Assembly (NCBI RefSeq): GCF_022344005.1
Contig: NZ_CP092192.1
Coordinates: forward strand, 1 to 64,000
Length of the DNA: 64,000 nucleotides
Source: Deinococcus sp. KNUC1210
GTDB taxonomy: Bacteria; Deinococcota; Deinococci; Deinococcales; Deinococcaceae
Reading direction: 5' to 3'
A program made the position numbers and the translations under genes. Below the pieces are notes generated by a model, which was not told where the DNA came from, searched no databases, and saw only the letters and a list, made by a program, of their open reading frames with translations. This document shows, piece by piece, positions 19,037 through 27,927 of this stretch. Positions within the stretch are counted from its first letter, which is position 1. Every line of letters starts with the position of its first letter.

Positions 19037-19090
19037 CCGAATCTGCCCTGCATGAGATACTCCTGTCACATCAAACGCGTACCCTGACGT

Positions 19091-20062
19091 ATGAGCCTGC
19101 TGCCCGGCCGCCACCGTGCCCCGATTCTGTTTCATCGGCACGACCGCAATCCGATTCTCAGCGCCGCCCAGTGGCCCTACCCGGCCAACTCGGTCTTCAA
19201 CGCCGGCGCCACCACCCTCCCCGACGGCAGTACCCTCCTGCTCTGCCGCGTCGAAGACTTCCGTGGCCTCTCCCACCTCACCGCCGCCCGCAGCCGCGAC
19301 GGCCTCAGCGCCTGGCACATCGACCCCGCCCCCACCCTCTCCCCACACCCCGATCACCCCGAAGAAGCCTGGGGCGTCGAAGACCCGCGCATCACCTACC
19401 TCCCCAGCGAGCAGCAGTACGCCGTGCTCTACACCGCCTACAGCCCCGGCGGTCCCGGCGTCGCCCTCGCCCTCACCCACGATTTCGTCACCTTCGAGCG
19501 GCGCGGCCTGATCTTCCCGCCCGAAGACAAGGACGCCGCCATTTTCCCCACCCAGTTCGGCGGCCGCTGGGCCGCCCTCCACCGCCCGGTCACCAGCACC
19601 AGCGCCAACATTCACCTGAGTTACAGCGAGAATCTGCGGCATTTCGGTGACAGCCGCACCGTGCTGGAAGCCCGGCGCGGCCCGTGGTGGGACGCCCGGA
19701 AGGTCGGCCTCTCGGCCCCGCCGATCCGCACCGACCACGGCTGGCTGCTGATCTATCACGGCGTCAAGACCACCGGCAGCGGCGTGCTGTACCGCAACGG
19801 CCTGGCGCTGCTGGATCTGGAGAATCCCAGTCGCTGCCTGCTGCGCAGTGATCCGTGGGTGTTCGGGCCACGCGACCTGTCGGAGCGGGTGGGCGACGTG
19901 GATAACGTGGTGTTTCCCTGCGGGACCACAGTGGCCCCCGACGGCGACACGCTGCGGGTGTACTACGGGCAGGCCGACACCAGTATTGGTCTGGCGACGG
20001 CCAGCATTTCAGAGCTGCTCGCCTGGCTCCACCTCAACGGCAGCGTGCCCGTTCTGGAATAG
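19091..20062 (+). CDS. GH130-family glycoside phosphorylase
   Basis: A 323-residue five-bladed propeller protein. Recognisable motifs are NAGAT, CRVEDFRGLSHL, WGVEDPRI (the catalytic Asp region), YHGVK and VYYGQADTSIGLA. The family mainly phosphorolyses beta-mannosides to mannose-1-phosphate; some members hydrolyse. With two GT4 enzymes in front, it may recycle the glycan they make. A TACCCT box lies 5 nt before the ATG. Codon use is split: the first ~160 codons use CTC for leucine almost throughout, the remainder uses CTG like the neighbours. Confidence 0.9.
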   Translation: MSLLPGRHRAPILFHRHDRNPILSAAQWPYPANSVFNAGATTLPDGSTLLLCRVEDFRGLSHLTAARSRDGLSAWHIDPAPTLSPHPDHPEEAWGVEDPRITYLPSEQQYAVLYTAYSPGGPGVALALTHDFVTFERRGLIFPPEDKDAAIFPTQFGGRWAALHRPVTSTSANIHLSYSENLRHFGDSRTVLEARRGPWWDARKVGLSAPPIRTDHGWLLIYHGVKTTGSGVLYRNGLALLDLENPSRCLLRSDPWVFGPRDLSERVGDVDNVVFPCGTTVAPDGDTLRVYYGQADTSIGLATASISELLAWLHLNGSVPVLE

Positions 20063-20080
20063 GGAACCCCTTCACGGCGA

Positions 20081-20130
20081 TTGTCCCAGGTTCTAGGACA
20101 GCGGGGGTCTCAAGACAACAGGACTAGCCC
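20081..20130 (+). promoter_or_regulatory. Conserved 5' element, copy 2
   Basis: This contains the 16 bases CTCAAGACAACAGGAC (20109-20124), with a GGTTCTAGGACA lead-in resembling that of the copy at 13211-13262. It ends 77 bp before the start of the secreted repeat protein gene, in its 5' region. Confidence 0.5.
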
Positions 20131-20201
20131 AGACGTACCCTTAAGGCACCTTCGGAAGGCGGACACACCACCACCGCCCAACCGCAGCCCAGGGGGTATG
20201 T

Positions 20202-20873
20202 ATGAACAAGATCAGCCTGAAGGACCTCGTGACTCCGACCCGCGTTGCCCTGATCGCCAGCCCGCTGCTGATGCTGCTGGGTCTGAGCACCTCACACGCC
20301 GCCGGCCCCGCCTTTGGCCCGGATACCTGCGTCCAGGGGTATGTGTGGCGCGAAGCCATCCCCAGCGATCACGTGTGCGTGACGCCCGCCGTTCGTCAGC
20401 AGACCGCCTACGACAACTCGCAGGCCGCGTCGCGCCGCGATCCCAACGGCGTGTACGGCTCGAACACCTGTATCCAGGGCTATGTCTGGCGCGAAGCCTT
20501 CCAGGGCGACGCGGTGTGCGTGACGCCTGACGTGCGCCAACAGGCCCGCAACGACAACGCCCAGGCCGCTGCCAGAATCGCGCCGTCCACCCCGGCTTTT
20601 GGCCCCGACACCTGTAAGCAGGGGTATGTGTGGCGCGAAGCCATTCCCAGCGACCACGTGTGCGTGACGCCCACCGTTCGCCGCCAGACCGCCTACGACA
20701 ACTCGCAGGCTGCGTCGCGCCGCGATCCCAACGGGGCTTACGGCTCGAACACCTGCGTTCAGGGCTATGTGTGGCGCGAAGCCTTCCAGGGTGACGCGGT
20801 GTGTGTGACCCCCGCCGTCCGTCAGCAGGCCCGGCGCGACAATGCGCTGGCAGCTTCGAGAGTCGCCCAGTAA
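20202..20873 (+). CDS. Secreted protein of four Cys repeats (ABAB)
   Basis: A 223-residue protein from ATG 20202 with AGGGGG upstream. A signal peptide ends near STSHAAG. Four ~46-residue units follow, each with TCxQGYVWREA, then VCVTPxVR and a DNxxAAxR tail, so each carries two cysteines. Units 1 and 3 (AIPSDH, QTAYDNSQAASRRDP) differ from units 2 and 4 (AFQGDA, QQARxDN), giving an ABAB pattern from duplication of a two-unit block. Similar Cys-x-QGYVWREA repeats occur in secreted proteins of other bacteria, but I know of no assigned function. Confidence 0.75.
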   Translation: MNKISLKDLVTPTRVALIASPLLMLLGLSTSHAAGPAFGPDTCVQGYVWREAIPSDHVCVTPAVRQQTAYDNSQAASRRDPNGVYGSNTCIQGYVWREAFQGDAVCVTPDVRQQARNDNAQAAARIAPSTPAFGPDTCKQGYVWREAIPSDHVCVTPTVRRQTAYDNSQAASRRDPNGAYGSNTCVQGYVWREAFQGDAVCVTPAVRQQARRDNALAASRVAQ

Positions 20874-20906
20874 TCAGCGCAGCATGTCCGTCAACTGAAA
20901 AACAAG

Positions 20907-20952
20907 CAACACAGTCGCCCGCTCAAAGTTCAATAAGCGGGCGACTGTGTTG
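20907..20952. terminator. Perfect 17-bp terminator hairpin
   Basis: Arms 20907-20923 and 20936-20952 pair perfectly around a 12-nt loop. It lies 33 bp after the repeat-protein stop and ahead of the convergent SDR gene, so it can end both transcripts. Confidence 0.8.
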
Positions 20953-21142
20953 TCTCGTATTTGCACTAATCAGGCTTAGTTCTAAATCTGCCCGACCTAA
21001 CCAGAAGCTATCAGCCTCTCCCTAGTCCGTCCCCCTCAAAACATCTTCGAGGCCCCTTCCTGGCCCTCCTATGAGGAAGCACCCTTTTTTGCTGTCTGGG
21101 AGGGCATTTCCTGAACAGCGCCAGGAAAGGTGGCCCTTTTCT

Positions 21143-22135
21143 TCAGCCGCGCAGCTTTCCACCCTCGACCAGAGGACGAATCGGGTGCTGGTCGCTGGCC
21201 GTGCCCCGGTACGAGTAGCTCATGGCATTGACGTGGCGGTCGACCCGCAGCCCGCTGTGAACGCGGTCAGCAAGGCCGGGAAACAGGTCGTACAGCAGCA
21301 CGAACCCGCGCGAAGGCATCAGCGGATAGACCACCGGGCTGTAATGCTCCAGCGCCCGCACCACTGCCCGCCCGACCTGCGACGCCTCCTGCACGGGCCG
21401 GACGAGATGAGCGCCGTGTCCACCTTCTTTCACGTTTACCGCCGTGTCGAACAGCGGAGTCCGGACCGCCGCCGGAAGCACCGCCGTCACACGGATGCCG
21501 CTGTGCTCGATGTGCATCAGTTCCTGCCGCAGCGACTGTGTCAGGACCTCGACGAACGCCTTGGTGCCTGCATACGCCCCGGAAAACGGAAACCCGATGC
21601 GGCCCTCGACCGAGGCGGTATTCACGATGTGACCCGATCCCTGGCGGCGCATGACCGGGAGCGCGGCCTGCACACCGTACAGCACACCCATCACATTGAC
21701 TTCGATCAGGTCCCGGAGGCGGCCTTCCTGAGTGTGCTCGACGCTGTCCACGAACATGTCTCCGGCGTGGTTGAACATGACATCAAGCGTGCCGAAACGC
21801 CTGACCGCCGCCTCTACCAGCCGCTCTACCTGGGCGCGGTCGGTCACATCGGTGGGAACGGCCAGCACCTCTGCGCCCAGTTCACGGATCTCGTGGGCGA
21901 CCCGTTCCAGATCGGCGGAGTCGCGTGCGGCGATGACCAGACGTGCGCCTCGCACTGCACATTCGAGAGCGGTCGCCCGCCCGATGCCGGTGGACGCCCC
22001 GGTGATCACGACGGTCTTTCGTTTCAGCGGCGTGTGCGGAGCACGGCGAAACAGCGCGTAAGACAGCAGGCCGACGCCCGCCCATACAGCAGCGGTGCGG
22101 GCCGAGCTGAACCGAGAGCTGGAATGTTGGGTCAT
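21143..22135 (-). CDS. Short-chain dehydrogenase/reductase with N-terminal membrane segment
   Basis: A 330-residue SDR. Cofactor motif VVITGASTGIGRATA, NHAG, and the active site Ser (NTASVEGRIG) with YAGTK (Tyr and Lys). A hydrophobic stretch at residues ~13-30 precedes the Rossmann fold, suggesting membrane attachment. The C-terminal ~80 residues extend the usual core. ATG 22135 is preceded by no ribosome-binding site but by a TAGCGT box 7 nt upstream, so a leaderless transcript is likely. The substrate is unknown. It is divergent from the FAD oxidoreductase, with which it may share a lipid or isoprenoid substrate (inference). Confidence 0.9.
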   Translation of the reverse strand: MTQHSSSRFSSARTAAVWAGVGLLSYALFRRAPHTPLKRKTVVITGASTGIGRATALECAVRGARLVIAARDSADLERVAHEIRELGAEVLAVPTDVTDRAQVERLVEAAVRRFGTLDVMFNHAGDMFVDSVEHTQEGRLRDLIEVNVMGVLYGVQAALPVMRRQGSGHIVNTASVEGRIGFPFSGAYAGTKAFVEVLTQSLRQELMHIEHSGIRVTAVLPAAVRTPLFDTAVNVKEGGHGAHLVRPVQEASQVGRAVVRALEHYSPVVYPLMPSRGFVLLYDLFPGLADRVHSGLRVDRHVNAMSYSYRGTASDQHPIRPLVEGGKLRG

Positions 22136-22322
22136 AGTATTTACGCTACGAAGGCCAGCATGAAGACAGCCGCCGCTTTCATAAGTGCAGGGGCGTTTCT
22201 CTTTAGACAGACTCCCAGGGTGAAGACCGGGCACAGCTGTACGCAGCCGTGAAGAGACGCTGAAGGGTGGTGGGCGCCCTGGCTCCGCTTCGTGCTTGCT
22301 TCATACAGGAGCACGCTCTCTA

Positions 22323-23747
22323 ATGAACGCCATGTCCTATCGCGCTGCTGTCGTCGGATCCGGCCCCAACGGTCTTGCCGCCGCGATTACCCTGGCGCTG
22401 GCCGGATGGCGGGTCGACGTGTACGAGGCCAACGCGACGCCCGGTGGCGCGGTTCGCAGCGCGGCCCTGACGCTGCCCGGCTACATTCACGACCTGGGAT
22501 CGGCCATTCATCCCCTCGCCGTGGCTTCGCCCTTCTTCAAGCGGCTGCCACTGGCCCGGTACGGACTGGAGTTCGTGGAGTCGCCCTCCCCTGTCGCCCA
22601 TCCGCTCCCCGGCGGCACCGTGCTGCTGCACCGCAGCGTGGAGGAAACCGCCGCCGAACTCGGTGAAGACGGCCCCGCCTACATCCGACTGATGCGCCCG
22701 CTGGTGGAGGACGCGGCGAACCTGCTGCACGACACGCTCAGGCCGCTGCTGCGGGTGCCTGCTCATCCGGTCACGCTGGCCCGCTTCGGAATTCGGGGTC
22801 TGCCGTCTGCGGCACTGCTGGCACAGACGCTGTTCCGGGGCGAACGCGCCCGCGCCCTGTTCGGCGGTCTGAGCGCACATTCCGCCGTGCCGCTCAGTCT
22901 GCCCGTCACCTCGGCATATGGCCTGATGCTGGCCGTGACAGCCCACGCCGTCGGCTGGCCGTTTCCGCGTGGGGGCGCACAGACCATCACCGACGCTCTG
23001 ATTCAGTACCTCGAACATCTGGGCGGGCGCGTCCATCTGAATGCACCGGTGAATGCCCTGCGCGAACTGGACGCCGACCTGAAGCTGCTCGACGTGTCTC
23101 CCAGGGAATTTCTGCGGCTCGCCCCGGACCTGCCGGACAGCTATGCCCGCACGCTGCGGCACTTTCGCTACGGCCCCGGCACCCTGAAGATCGATTATGC
23201 GCTGAGCGAGCCGATTCCCTGGCACGACCCGCGCACGGCGCTCGCCTCGACCGTGCATGTGGGCGGCACGCTGCCGCAACTCGTCGCGAGCGAGGCGCAC
23301 ACGCTTCAGCGCATGTCCGAGCGGCCTTATCTGCTGCTGGCCCAGCACACGCCGTTTGATCCGAGCCGTGCTCCCGCCGGACGGCACACCGCCTGGCTGT
23401 ACGCGCACACCCCAAACGGTCAGGAACCGCGTCCGGGCGATGTCGAGCGCGTCGAGGCGCAGATCGAGCGGCTGGCCCCCGGCTTCCGCGACACAGTGCT
23501 GATGCGGAAAGTGACGACCGCGCCCCAGGCCGAGCAGCAGAACCGCAATCTGGTGGGCGGCGACGTGGGCGGCGGCAGCAATACCCTGCTGGGCACTCTC
23601 ATCCGTCCGGTGCTGTCGGCCACGCCGTACCGCACACCTCTGCGGGGCGTCTATCTGTGCAGCGCCAGCACTCCGCCCGGCGGAGGCGTTCACGGCATGC
23701 CCGGCCACCTCGCCGCGCTGGCAGCACTCAAAGACCTGCGAACCTGA
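22323..23747 (+). CDS. FAD-dependent phytoene desaturase-like oxidoreductase
   Basis: About 474 residues. The dinucleotide fold is at the start ([20 protein letters not shown], then [16 protein letters not shown]), as in the CrtI/COG1233 group; the C-terminal FAD-contacting segment reads [18 protein letters not shown]. Start is ATG 22323 (ATG 22332 is possible); CAGGAG lies 14 nt away. The family includes carotene desaturases and related flavin enzymes, but the standalone location without other carotenoid genes leaves the substrate open. It is transcribed away from the SDR gene. Confidence 0.88.
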   Translation: MNAMSYRAAVVGSGPNGLAAAITLALAGWRVDVYEANATPGGAVRSAALTLPGYIHDLGSAIHPLAVASPFFKRLPLARYGLEFVESPSPVAHPLPGGTVLLHRSVEETAAELGEDGPAYIRLMRPLVEDAANLLHDTLRPLLRVPAHPVTLARFGIRGLPSAALLAQTLFRGERARALFGGLSAHSAVPLSLPVTSAYGLMLAVTAHAVGWPFPRGGAQTITDALIQYLEHLGGRVHLNAPVNALRELDADLKLLDVSPREFLRLAPDLPDSYARTLRHFRYGPGTLKIDYALSEPIPWHDPRTALASTVHVGGTLPQLVASEAHTLQRMSERPYLLLAQHTPFDPSRAPAGRHTAWLYAHTPNGQEPRPGDVERVEAQIERLAPGFRDTVLMRKVTTAPQAEQQNRNLVGGDVGGGSNTLLGTLIRPVLSATPYRTPLRGVYLCSASTPPGGGVHGMPGHLAALAALKDLRT

Positions 23748-23768
23748 CGGCAGACGGCTGTACTGCAC

Positions 23769-25202
23769 TCAGTCGCAGGCGCTGCGGGTCCCTGCTGTCA
23801 GACCCAGGTCCTTCCTGATGGCGTTCACGCCCAGTGCCTCGAACGTGGCGCAGTCCAGAGTGCCCTGATATTCGGTGTCGAGGGCAAGTTTGCCGCGCTT
23901 GGGGTACTCGGCCAGCGCCGCACATTCGCCGTATTCCTGGCACTGCTCGTTCAGAATGCCGTCGAACTTGTCCACCATCAGCTGGCCTGTACGGTCCTTC
24001 AGCAGAATCTTGTCCGGCCCGTTCTTCTGAAACACCGCCAGTCCTGCCGCGTGCGCCGCGTCCGCCACCCAGCCGTTAAAGTCGATCTGCTGCTGCGTGG
24101 TGATCCTGCCCCCACTCACGTTCTCGTCGTTCTGCAGGTTGTCCGGTTCCAGCGCGTCAAACCCCTTGCTCTTGCACATCGCAAAGCGGTTCTTGAGGAT
24201 GGTCGCCAGCACCGAGTTCGGCTTGAACACGTCGGTCACGTCCAGAAAGTATTCGGCGGGCCAGTCGGGGTCCTGCTGAATCTTGAGGTAGGCCGGGTAC
24301 TGGTCGGAATCGGGGCGGCCGGGTTCGTAGCTGCCGACATCCAGATAACAGACGGTGTACACGCCCTGGGCCTTGAGCTGGGCGACTTTGGTGGCCGAGA
24401 TATCGAAGCCGTCCACGTCGAGCAGGGTGACGCCCGCTGGCACGGTGATGGCGCTGTCGGACCCGGCACCGATCTGCCAGTCCCAGCTCACCTTCCCGCT
24501 CGGCGGCAGCTTGATCGGTCCATCTGCTGGAGGCGTGACCACGGGTGGCGGCGTGACGACGGGCGGTGGAGGGGTAACCACGGGCGGCGGGGCGGGCGGA
24601 ACCACCACGGGGGGCGGCGTGACCTCGGGGGGCGGGCCTGGGTCGGTGGCGGGCGAACTGCCGGTGCCGGTGCCGATGTTCAGGTAATCGACCACGATGC
24701 CCGGCGTGCTGTCTGCGCTCTCGGCATCATCGCCGCTGTACCTCACGCTCAGGCGGTCGCCCGGCTGCAGGTCGAGGCTGCCCAGCGCATATGTCTGATA
24801 CTGCGCCGAGGTGATCTGAACGCGGGCGATCTCGCTGCCACGGCGGCGCACCACCAGGGCCGGATTGCCTTCCAGCGACTCGGCCCGGCTACGGAGGGTC
24901 AAGGTGTAGCTGCCTGCTTCGAGCGTGGCGGGCAGACGGAAACTGACCCGGTTGGCGGCTGCCGTCAGCCGGACCGCCTGCCCTCCGCTGGCGTCAGCGT
25001 CCGGAATGATCTCGGCGTGCCTGCCCGGACTCGGCGTGATGATTTCCGCCGGGGCCAGGTCTGTGGCGTCGGAAAAATCAGACTGCTCCGCTTCGATCCG
25101 GGCAGCGCTGATCGGCTGACCGATACCCGACGTGACGCTGCTCTGTCCACAGGCAGCCATGACGAGAGACAGGGCCAGCAGCCCAGGGATTTTATTTCGC
25201 AT
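23769..25202 (-). CDS. GH114 polygalactosaminidase-like lipoprotein
   Basis: A 477-residue protein; GAGGAG precedes ATG 25202. The signal ends in LVMAAC with lipidated Cys18. Residues ~35-160 form a CBM35-like carbohydrate-binding beta-sandwich (EAEQSDFSDATDL start, VVDYLNIG end). A Pro/Thr/Val linker follows, then the GH114 TIM barrel: SWDWQIG, VTLLDVDGFD, TVCYLDVGSYEPGRPD, GFDALEPDNLQN and VDKFDGILNEQC. GH114 members cut alpha-1,4-galactosamine polymers such as exopolysaccharide matrix. The modular lipoprotein suggests action at the cell surface on self or competitor matrix. Confidence 0.88.
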   Translation of the reverse strand: MRNKIPGLLALSLVMAACGQSSVTSGIGQPISAARIEAEQSDFSDATDLAPAEIITPSPGRHAEIIPDADASGGQAVRLTAAANRVSFRLPATLEAGSYTLTLRSRAESLEGNPALVVRRRGSEIARVQITSAQYQTYALGSLDLQPGDRLSVRYSGDDAESADSTPGIVVDYLNIGTGTGSSPATDPGPPPEVTPPPVVVPPAPPPVVTPPPPVVTPPPVVTPPADGPIKLPPSGKVSWDWQIGAGSDSAITVPAGVTLLDVDGFDISATKVAQLKAQGVYTVCYLDVGSYEPGRPDSDQYPAYLKIQQDPDWPAEYFLDVTDVFKPNSVLATILKNRFAMCKSKGFDALEPDNLQNDENVSGGRITTQQQIDFNGWVADAAHAAGLAVFQKNGPDKILLKDRTGQLMVDKFDGILNEQCQEYGECAALAEYPKRGKLALDTEYQGTLDCATFEALGVNAIRKDLGLTAGTRSACD

Positions 25203-25587
25203 GCAACTCCTCGCTTCGGTACCACTGCCCGGCACGAGCAACGTGGAAAGACCCTGCAGGCAGCAGGGGGCATGAACAGACGAACTTGCTCGACCGACGT
25301 GCGGAACAGCGCCCGGACCGTATCCAGGTGACGCAAGTAGGAATGTACCGGATGGCAGATTATTGTAATGAGGGTCACTTCATGAGCATTTATGAACCGC
25401 TGCCTCATGGTCTGCAAAAAAGCCCTGTTCACGGAGAAAGGCGTGGGTTCATAGAGGTGGGGCTTTTCTCATACATCCCCTGTTTGCCTCAGAAGGCCCA
25501 CAAGTTTCTGCCGGACCGTTCCTGTTCCTGCACAGCCCCACACGTCATATACATCCGCCTGTCGGTAGCTTTACAGTGAGGGCAGCG
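25203..25587. other. Intergenic region between GH114 and sigma factor genes
   Basis: Divergent promoter region of 385 bp. It contains an 8-bp inverted repeat (25418-25425 with 25460-25467, AAAAGCCC/GGGCTTTT) that could end a short transcript or form a leader hairpin. A 97-codon plus-strand frame crosses it, but its composition is not convincing and I do not call it. Confidence 0.4.
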
Positions 25588-26115
25588 ATGGACGAGGAAA
25601 CCGTTCTGATGGCGCGTCTGCACTTCGGTGACGGCGCAGCACTGGCCGAACTGTATGCGCGGCTGGGGTCTCACGTCTATGCGCTGTGCTTCGAACTGCT
25701 CCAGAGTCGTGAAGACGCGGAAGAAGTGTTGCAGGACACCTTCGCCCGCCTGAGCAGCGGGCCGCACCTTTATCGCCCGGAGCTGGGTTCGCCGCGTGCC
25801 TACGTGTACACCGTGGCGCGCAATACGGCGCTGTCACGGCTGCGGGCACGCAGGGCCAGGCCCACCAGCCTCGATCCGGCACTGGTGCCCGCCGAACGTC
25901 TGGCAGCGCACACCCAGGATCTGGACGCGAGATCAAGCGTTCACACAGCGATGGAGACGCTGCCGGGCAGCGACCAGCGCCTGTTACTCGACGCCTTCTT
26001 TCAGGGGCTGACCCATCCGGAAATCGCGACGGCCCGCAGCATGCCGCTGGGCACCGTCAAGACCCGGCTGCGGCGGGCGATGCTGGCCATGCGCCGCCGT
26101 CTGGAGGACGCATGA
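25588..26115 (+). CDS. ECF-family RNA polymerase sigma factor
   Basis: About 175 residues. Region 2 (LAELYARLGSHVYALCFELL, then EDAEEVLQDTFARL) and region 4 (LPGSDQRLLLDAFFQGLTHP, then LGTVKTRLRRAMLAMRRRL) are clear, with no extra domains. I use ATG 25588, with GAGGG 5 nt upstream, over GTG 25576. The stop overlaps the start of the anti-sigma gene (ATGA), so the two are co-translated. It should redirect polymerase to envelope-stress promoters when released; the downstream cupredoxin is a probable target. Confidence 0.93.
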   Translation: MDEETVLMARLHFGDGAALAELYARLGSHVYALCFELLQSREDAEEVLQDTFARLSSGPHLYRPELGSPRAYVYTVARNTALSRLRARRARPTSLDPALVPAERLAAHTQDLDARSSVHTAMETLPGSDQRLLLDAFFQGLTHPEIATARSMPLGTVKTRLRRAMLAMRRRLEDA

Positions 26116-26807
26116 ACGCCGGTCCACACCCGAACCGCGAGCCGCTGGAGCGCTACGCCCTGGGGCTGCTCGCGCCCAACGACGCCCAGCGCATCGAGGA
26201 CCATCTGCGCAGCTGCCTGCCCTGCCGCCGCGCCCTGGTCGAGCAGCAGGACGCGCTGATCGCGGCAGTCGAGGCGTTGCCTGCGCCGGGGCCACTGCCT
26301 CCGCTGCGGCTCAGGGTACAGACACCAGTGAGGCCCCGGCCACCTCAGCCGCTCGCAGCATGGCCGCTGGTCGCGTCGCTCGCCCTGCTGGTTGCCGCAC
26401 TTGGCCTCGGCTGGGGCTGGCAGCAGTCGTCGGCCCGGCAGCGGCTGGAAGCTCAGCAGCAGCTGGTGAGCGGCTGGCTGGCCCGCGCCGATGTGCGGGC
26501 GCTGACCCTGACCGACCTGAAGCGCCGTCCGAGTGGGCGCGTGCTGATCGATGTCGCAGAGCAGCAGAGCGGCACCACTGCCGGGCAGGGCGTGTTCGTG
26601 TTGCCCGATCCCCCGGCAGGGCTGGAATACCGCGCCTGGGTCGCCCGCAACTGGAAACTCGGCGACCCGATGACCCTGGTCAGCCGCAGCCGCAGCGGGA
26701 TATTCAAGGTGGCGCTGGGCGTCAACGATTACCTGTGCCTGAGTCTCGACCGTTCCGACGCGCCCAGGACCAGACCGCAGCACATTCTGGGCAAAGCGTT
26801 TTATTAG
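26112..26807 (+). CDS. RskA-like zinc-finger anti-sigma factor
   Basis: A 231-residue protein. The N-terminal anti-sigma zinc motif is His31-x3-Cys35-x2-Cys38 (HLRSCLPC). A single membrane helix lies at ~82-104, and the outer C-terminal domain has the RskA pattern (GQGVFVLPDPPAGLEYRAWV, GIFKVALG). It should hold the co-encoded ECF sigma at the membrane until an extracytoplasmic signal, probably oxidative or redox, releases it. A hairpin straddling its stop separates it from the cupredoxin gene. Confidence 0.9.
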   Translation: MNAGPHPNREPLERYALGLLAPNDAQRIEDHLRSCLPCRRALVEQQDALIAAVEALPAPGPLPPLRLRVQTPVRPRPPQPLAAWPLVASLALLVAALGLGWGWQQSSARQRLEAQQQLVSGWLARADVRALTLTDLKRRPSGRVLIDVAEQQSGTTAGQGVFVLPDPPAGLEYRAWVARNWKLGDPMTLVSRSRSGIFKVALGVNDYLCLSLDRSDAPRTRPQHILGKAFY

Positions 26808-26847
26808 TCGGCAGGACAGACGGCACGCCGCTGAAGCCCTGCCGACT
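26806..26847 (+). terminator. Intercistronic hairpin after anti-sigma gene
   Basis: Arms 26806-26815 and 26838-26847 form a 10-bp stem starting at the stop codon, with no T run after it. It may partly end transcription or protect the RNA 3' end before the cupredoxin gene. Confidence 0.5.
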
Positions 26848-26911
26848 CCGGCCTACGGGCGGTTGAATCTGAACGCCCCGGCGATGCGTATCTCTAGGCG
26901 GAGGAACACCT

Positions 26912-27283
26912 ATGCAAAAGAATCTGCTGCTTACGCTGACCGCCGGACTGTCACTGCTGCTCGCGGGCGCACCTGCCCAGGCCCAGGGGGCTGCCAAACC
27001 GCAGGTCGTTCAGGTCAAGCTCTCGGAATGGAGCATGGGCATGGAAGACATGAAGGTCAAGGGCGCGGTGCAGTTCGACGTGTCGAACGTTGGCAAGTTC
27101 CCGCACGTGCTGACCATCGAAGGCAAGATCGGCGGTCAGGCCTTCGTCTTCTCCTCGATGCTGCTCAAGGCGGGAGAGACCACCTCGATGACCGTGACGC
27201 TGCCCGCAGGGACGTACAACGTGTACTGCCCACTGCCCGGCCACGCCGCACGGGGCATGGTCGGCACCCTGACCATCGAATAA
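26912..27283 (+). CDS. Plastocyanin/azurin-like cupredoxin
   Basis: A 123-residue protein; GGAGGA precedes ATG 26912. A signal peptide ends near APAQA. Copper ligands fit a type 1 site: His65 (FPHVLTIEG), then Cys106, His111 and Met116 in YCPLPGHAARGM. It carries electrons between redox partners in the periplasmic space. The gene is about 100 bp after the sigma/anti-sigma pair on the same strand and may be controlled by it. Confidence 0.88.
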   Translation: MQKNLLLTLTAGLSLLLAGAPAQAQGAAKPQVVQVKLSEWSMGMEDMKVKGAVQFDVSNVGKFPHVLTIEGKIGGQAFVFSSMLLKAGETTSMTVTLPAGTYNVYCPLPGHAARGMVGTLTIE

Positions 27284-27304
27284 ACTGGCGCAGATTCCAT
27301 TCAG

Positions 27305-27348
27305 CAGGGCCGAACAGGCACGGGACGTTCCCGGCAAGTTCGGCCCTG
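27305..27348. terminator. Terminator hairpin after cupredoxin gene
   Basis: Arms 27305-27315 and 27338-27348 (11 bp), with an inner CGGG/CCCG pair, followed by TTGT. It lies 21 bp beyond the stop. Confidence 0.7.
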
Positions 27349-27877
27349 TTGTCTGGTTTAGGTGTGAGGGAGCGGTCTTTCCTTCGGTCACGGTGGTGTC
27401 GGTGAGATCAGCTCCGAACGCCTGTCCCGTTTCACTGACGGTCTTGCTGAAAGAGGACCGTGCTCTTCTGCACCGCACAGCTTCTCATGACGATGTGTTT
27501 ACGCAGGTAGACGCTGCCGAGCCCGTGATTCTGGGGCCGCAGTTGGCTCTGAGTCGGTAGCCTCCAGCGTGCCGACCCCACGTCCCCGATGAACGTCGGT
27601 CTGGGGTCGCCCTACCCCGCCTCCAGCCGCCCCGCGCACCGAGTTCGAGCCTGAATCTGGTCTCCTCGCTGCTGCACCTGCACTCGCAATCAATTCTGGG
27701 TCAGGCCTTTGAGGCGCACGGAGAGATTGCCGCTCGAACCCTGCTGCGACGCCCCATACTGCCTCACATCCAGACTGCCGCCGTCAGTGCTGGCGCTACG
27801 GTCACCGAACTTCAGAGCCTACGGACTTGCCAGGACAGGTCCGTCAGCTCCCGTCAACCAGCCGCGCCCGGTGACGC
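27349..27877. other. Long non-coding gap before LacI promoter
   Basis: No supported gene in about 530 bp. An 8-bp inverted repeat (27574-27581 with 27603-27610, CGACCCCA/TGGGGTCG) is present. Short frames on both strands look like chance; a decayed gene is possible but I recognise none. Confidence 0.4.
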
Positions 27878-27922
27878 TTTCTGTGGGATTTCTTCCCGAA
27901 TCTCTGTGTTTTCCCACAGAAA
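27878..27922. promoter_or_regulatory. 11-bp inverted repeat upstream of LacI promoter
   Basis: TTTCTGTGGGA (27878-27888) is repeated inverted at 27912-27922 with a 23-nt spacer, ending 5 bp before the -35 box. The position suits a transcription-factor site. Confidence 0.5.
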
Positions 27923-27927
27923 TCACA

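Noticed and set aside
25286..25579. 97-codon plus-strand frame before the sigma factor gene
   Set aside because: Weak start, composition like chance, no recognised family.
27574..27610. 8-bp inverted repeat, considered as an attachment site or small RNA
   Set aside because: No repeat partner, no promoter or terminator around it; kept only as a note.
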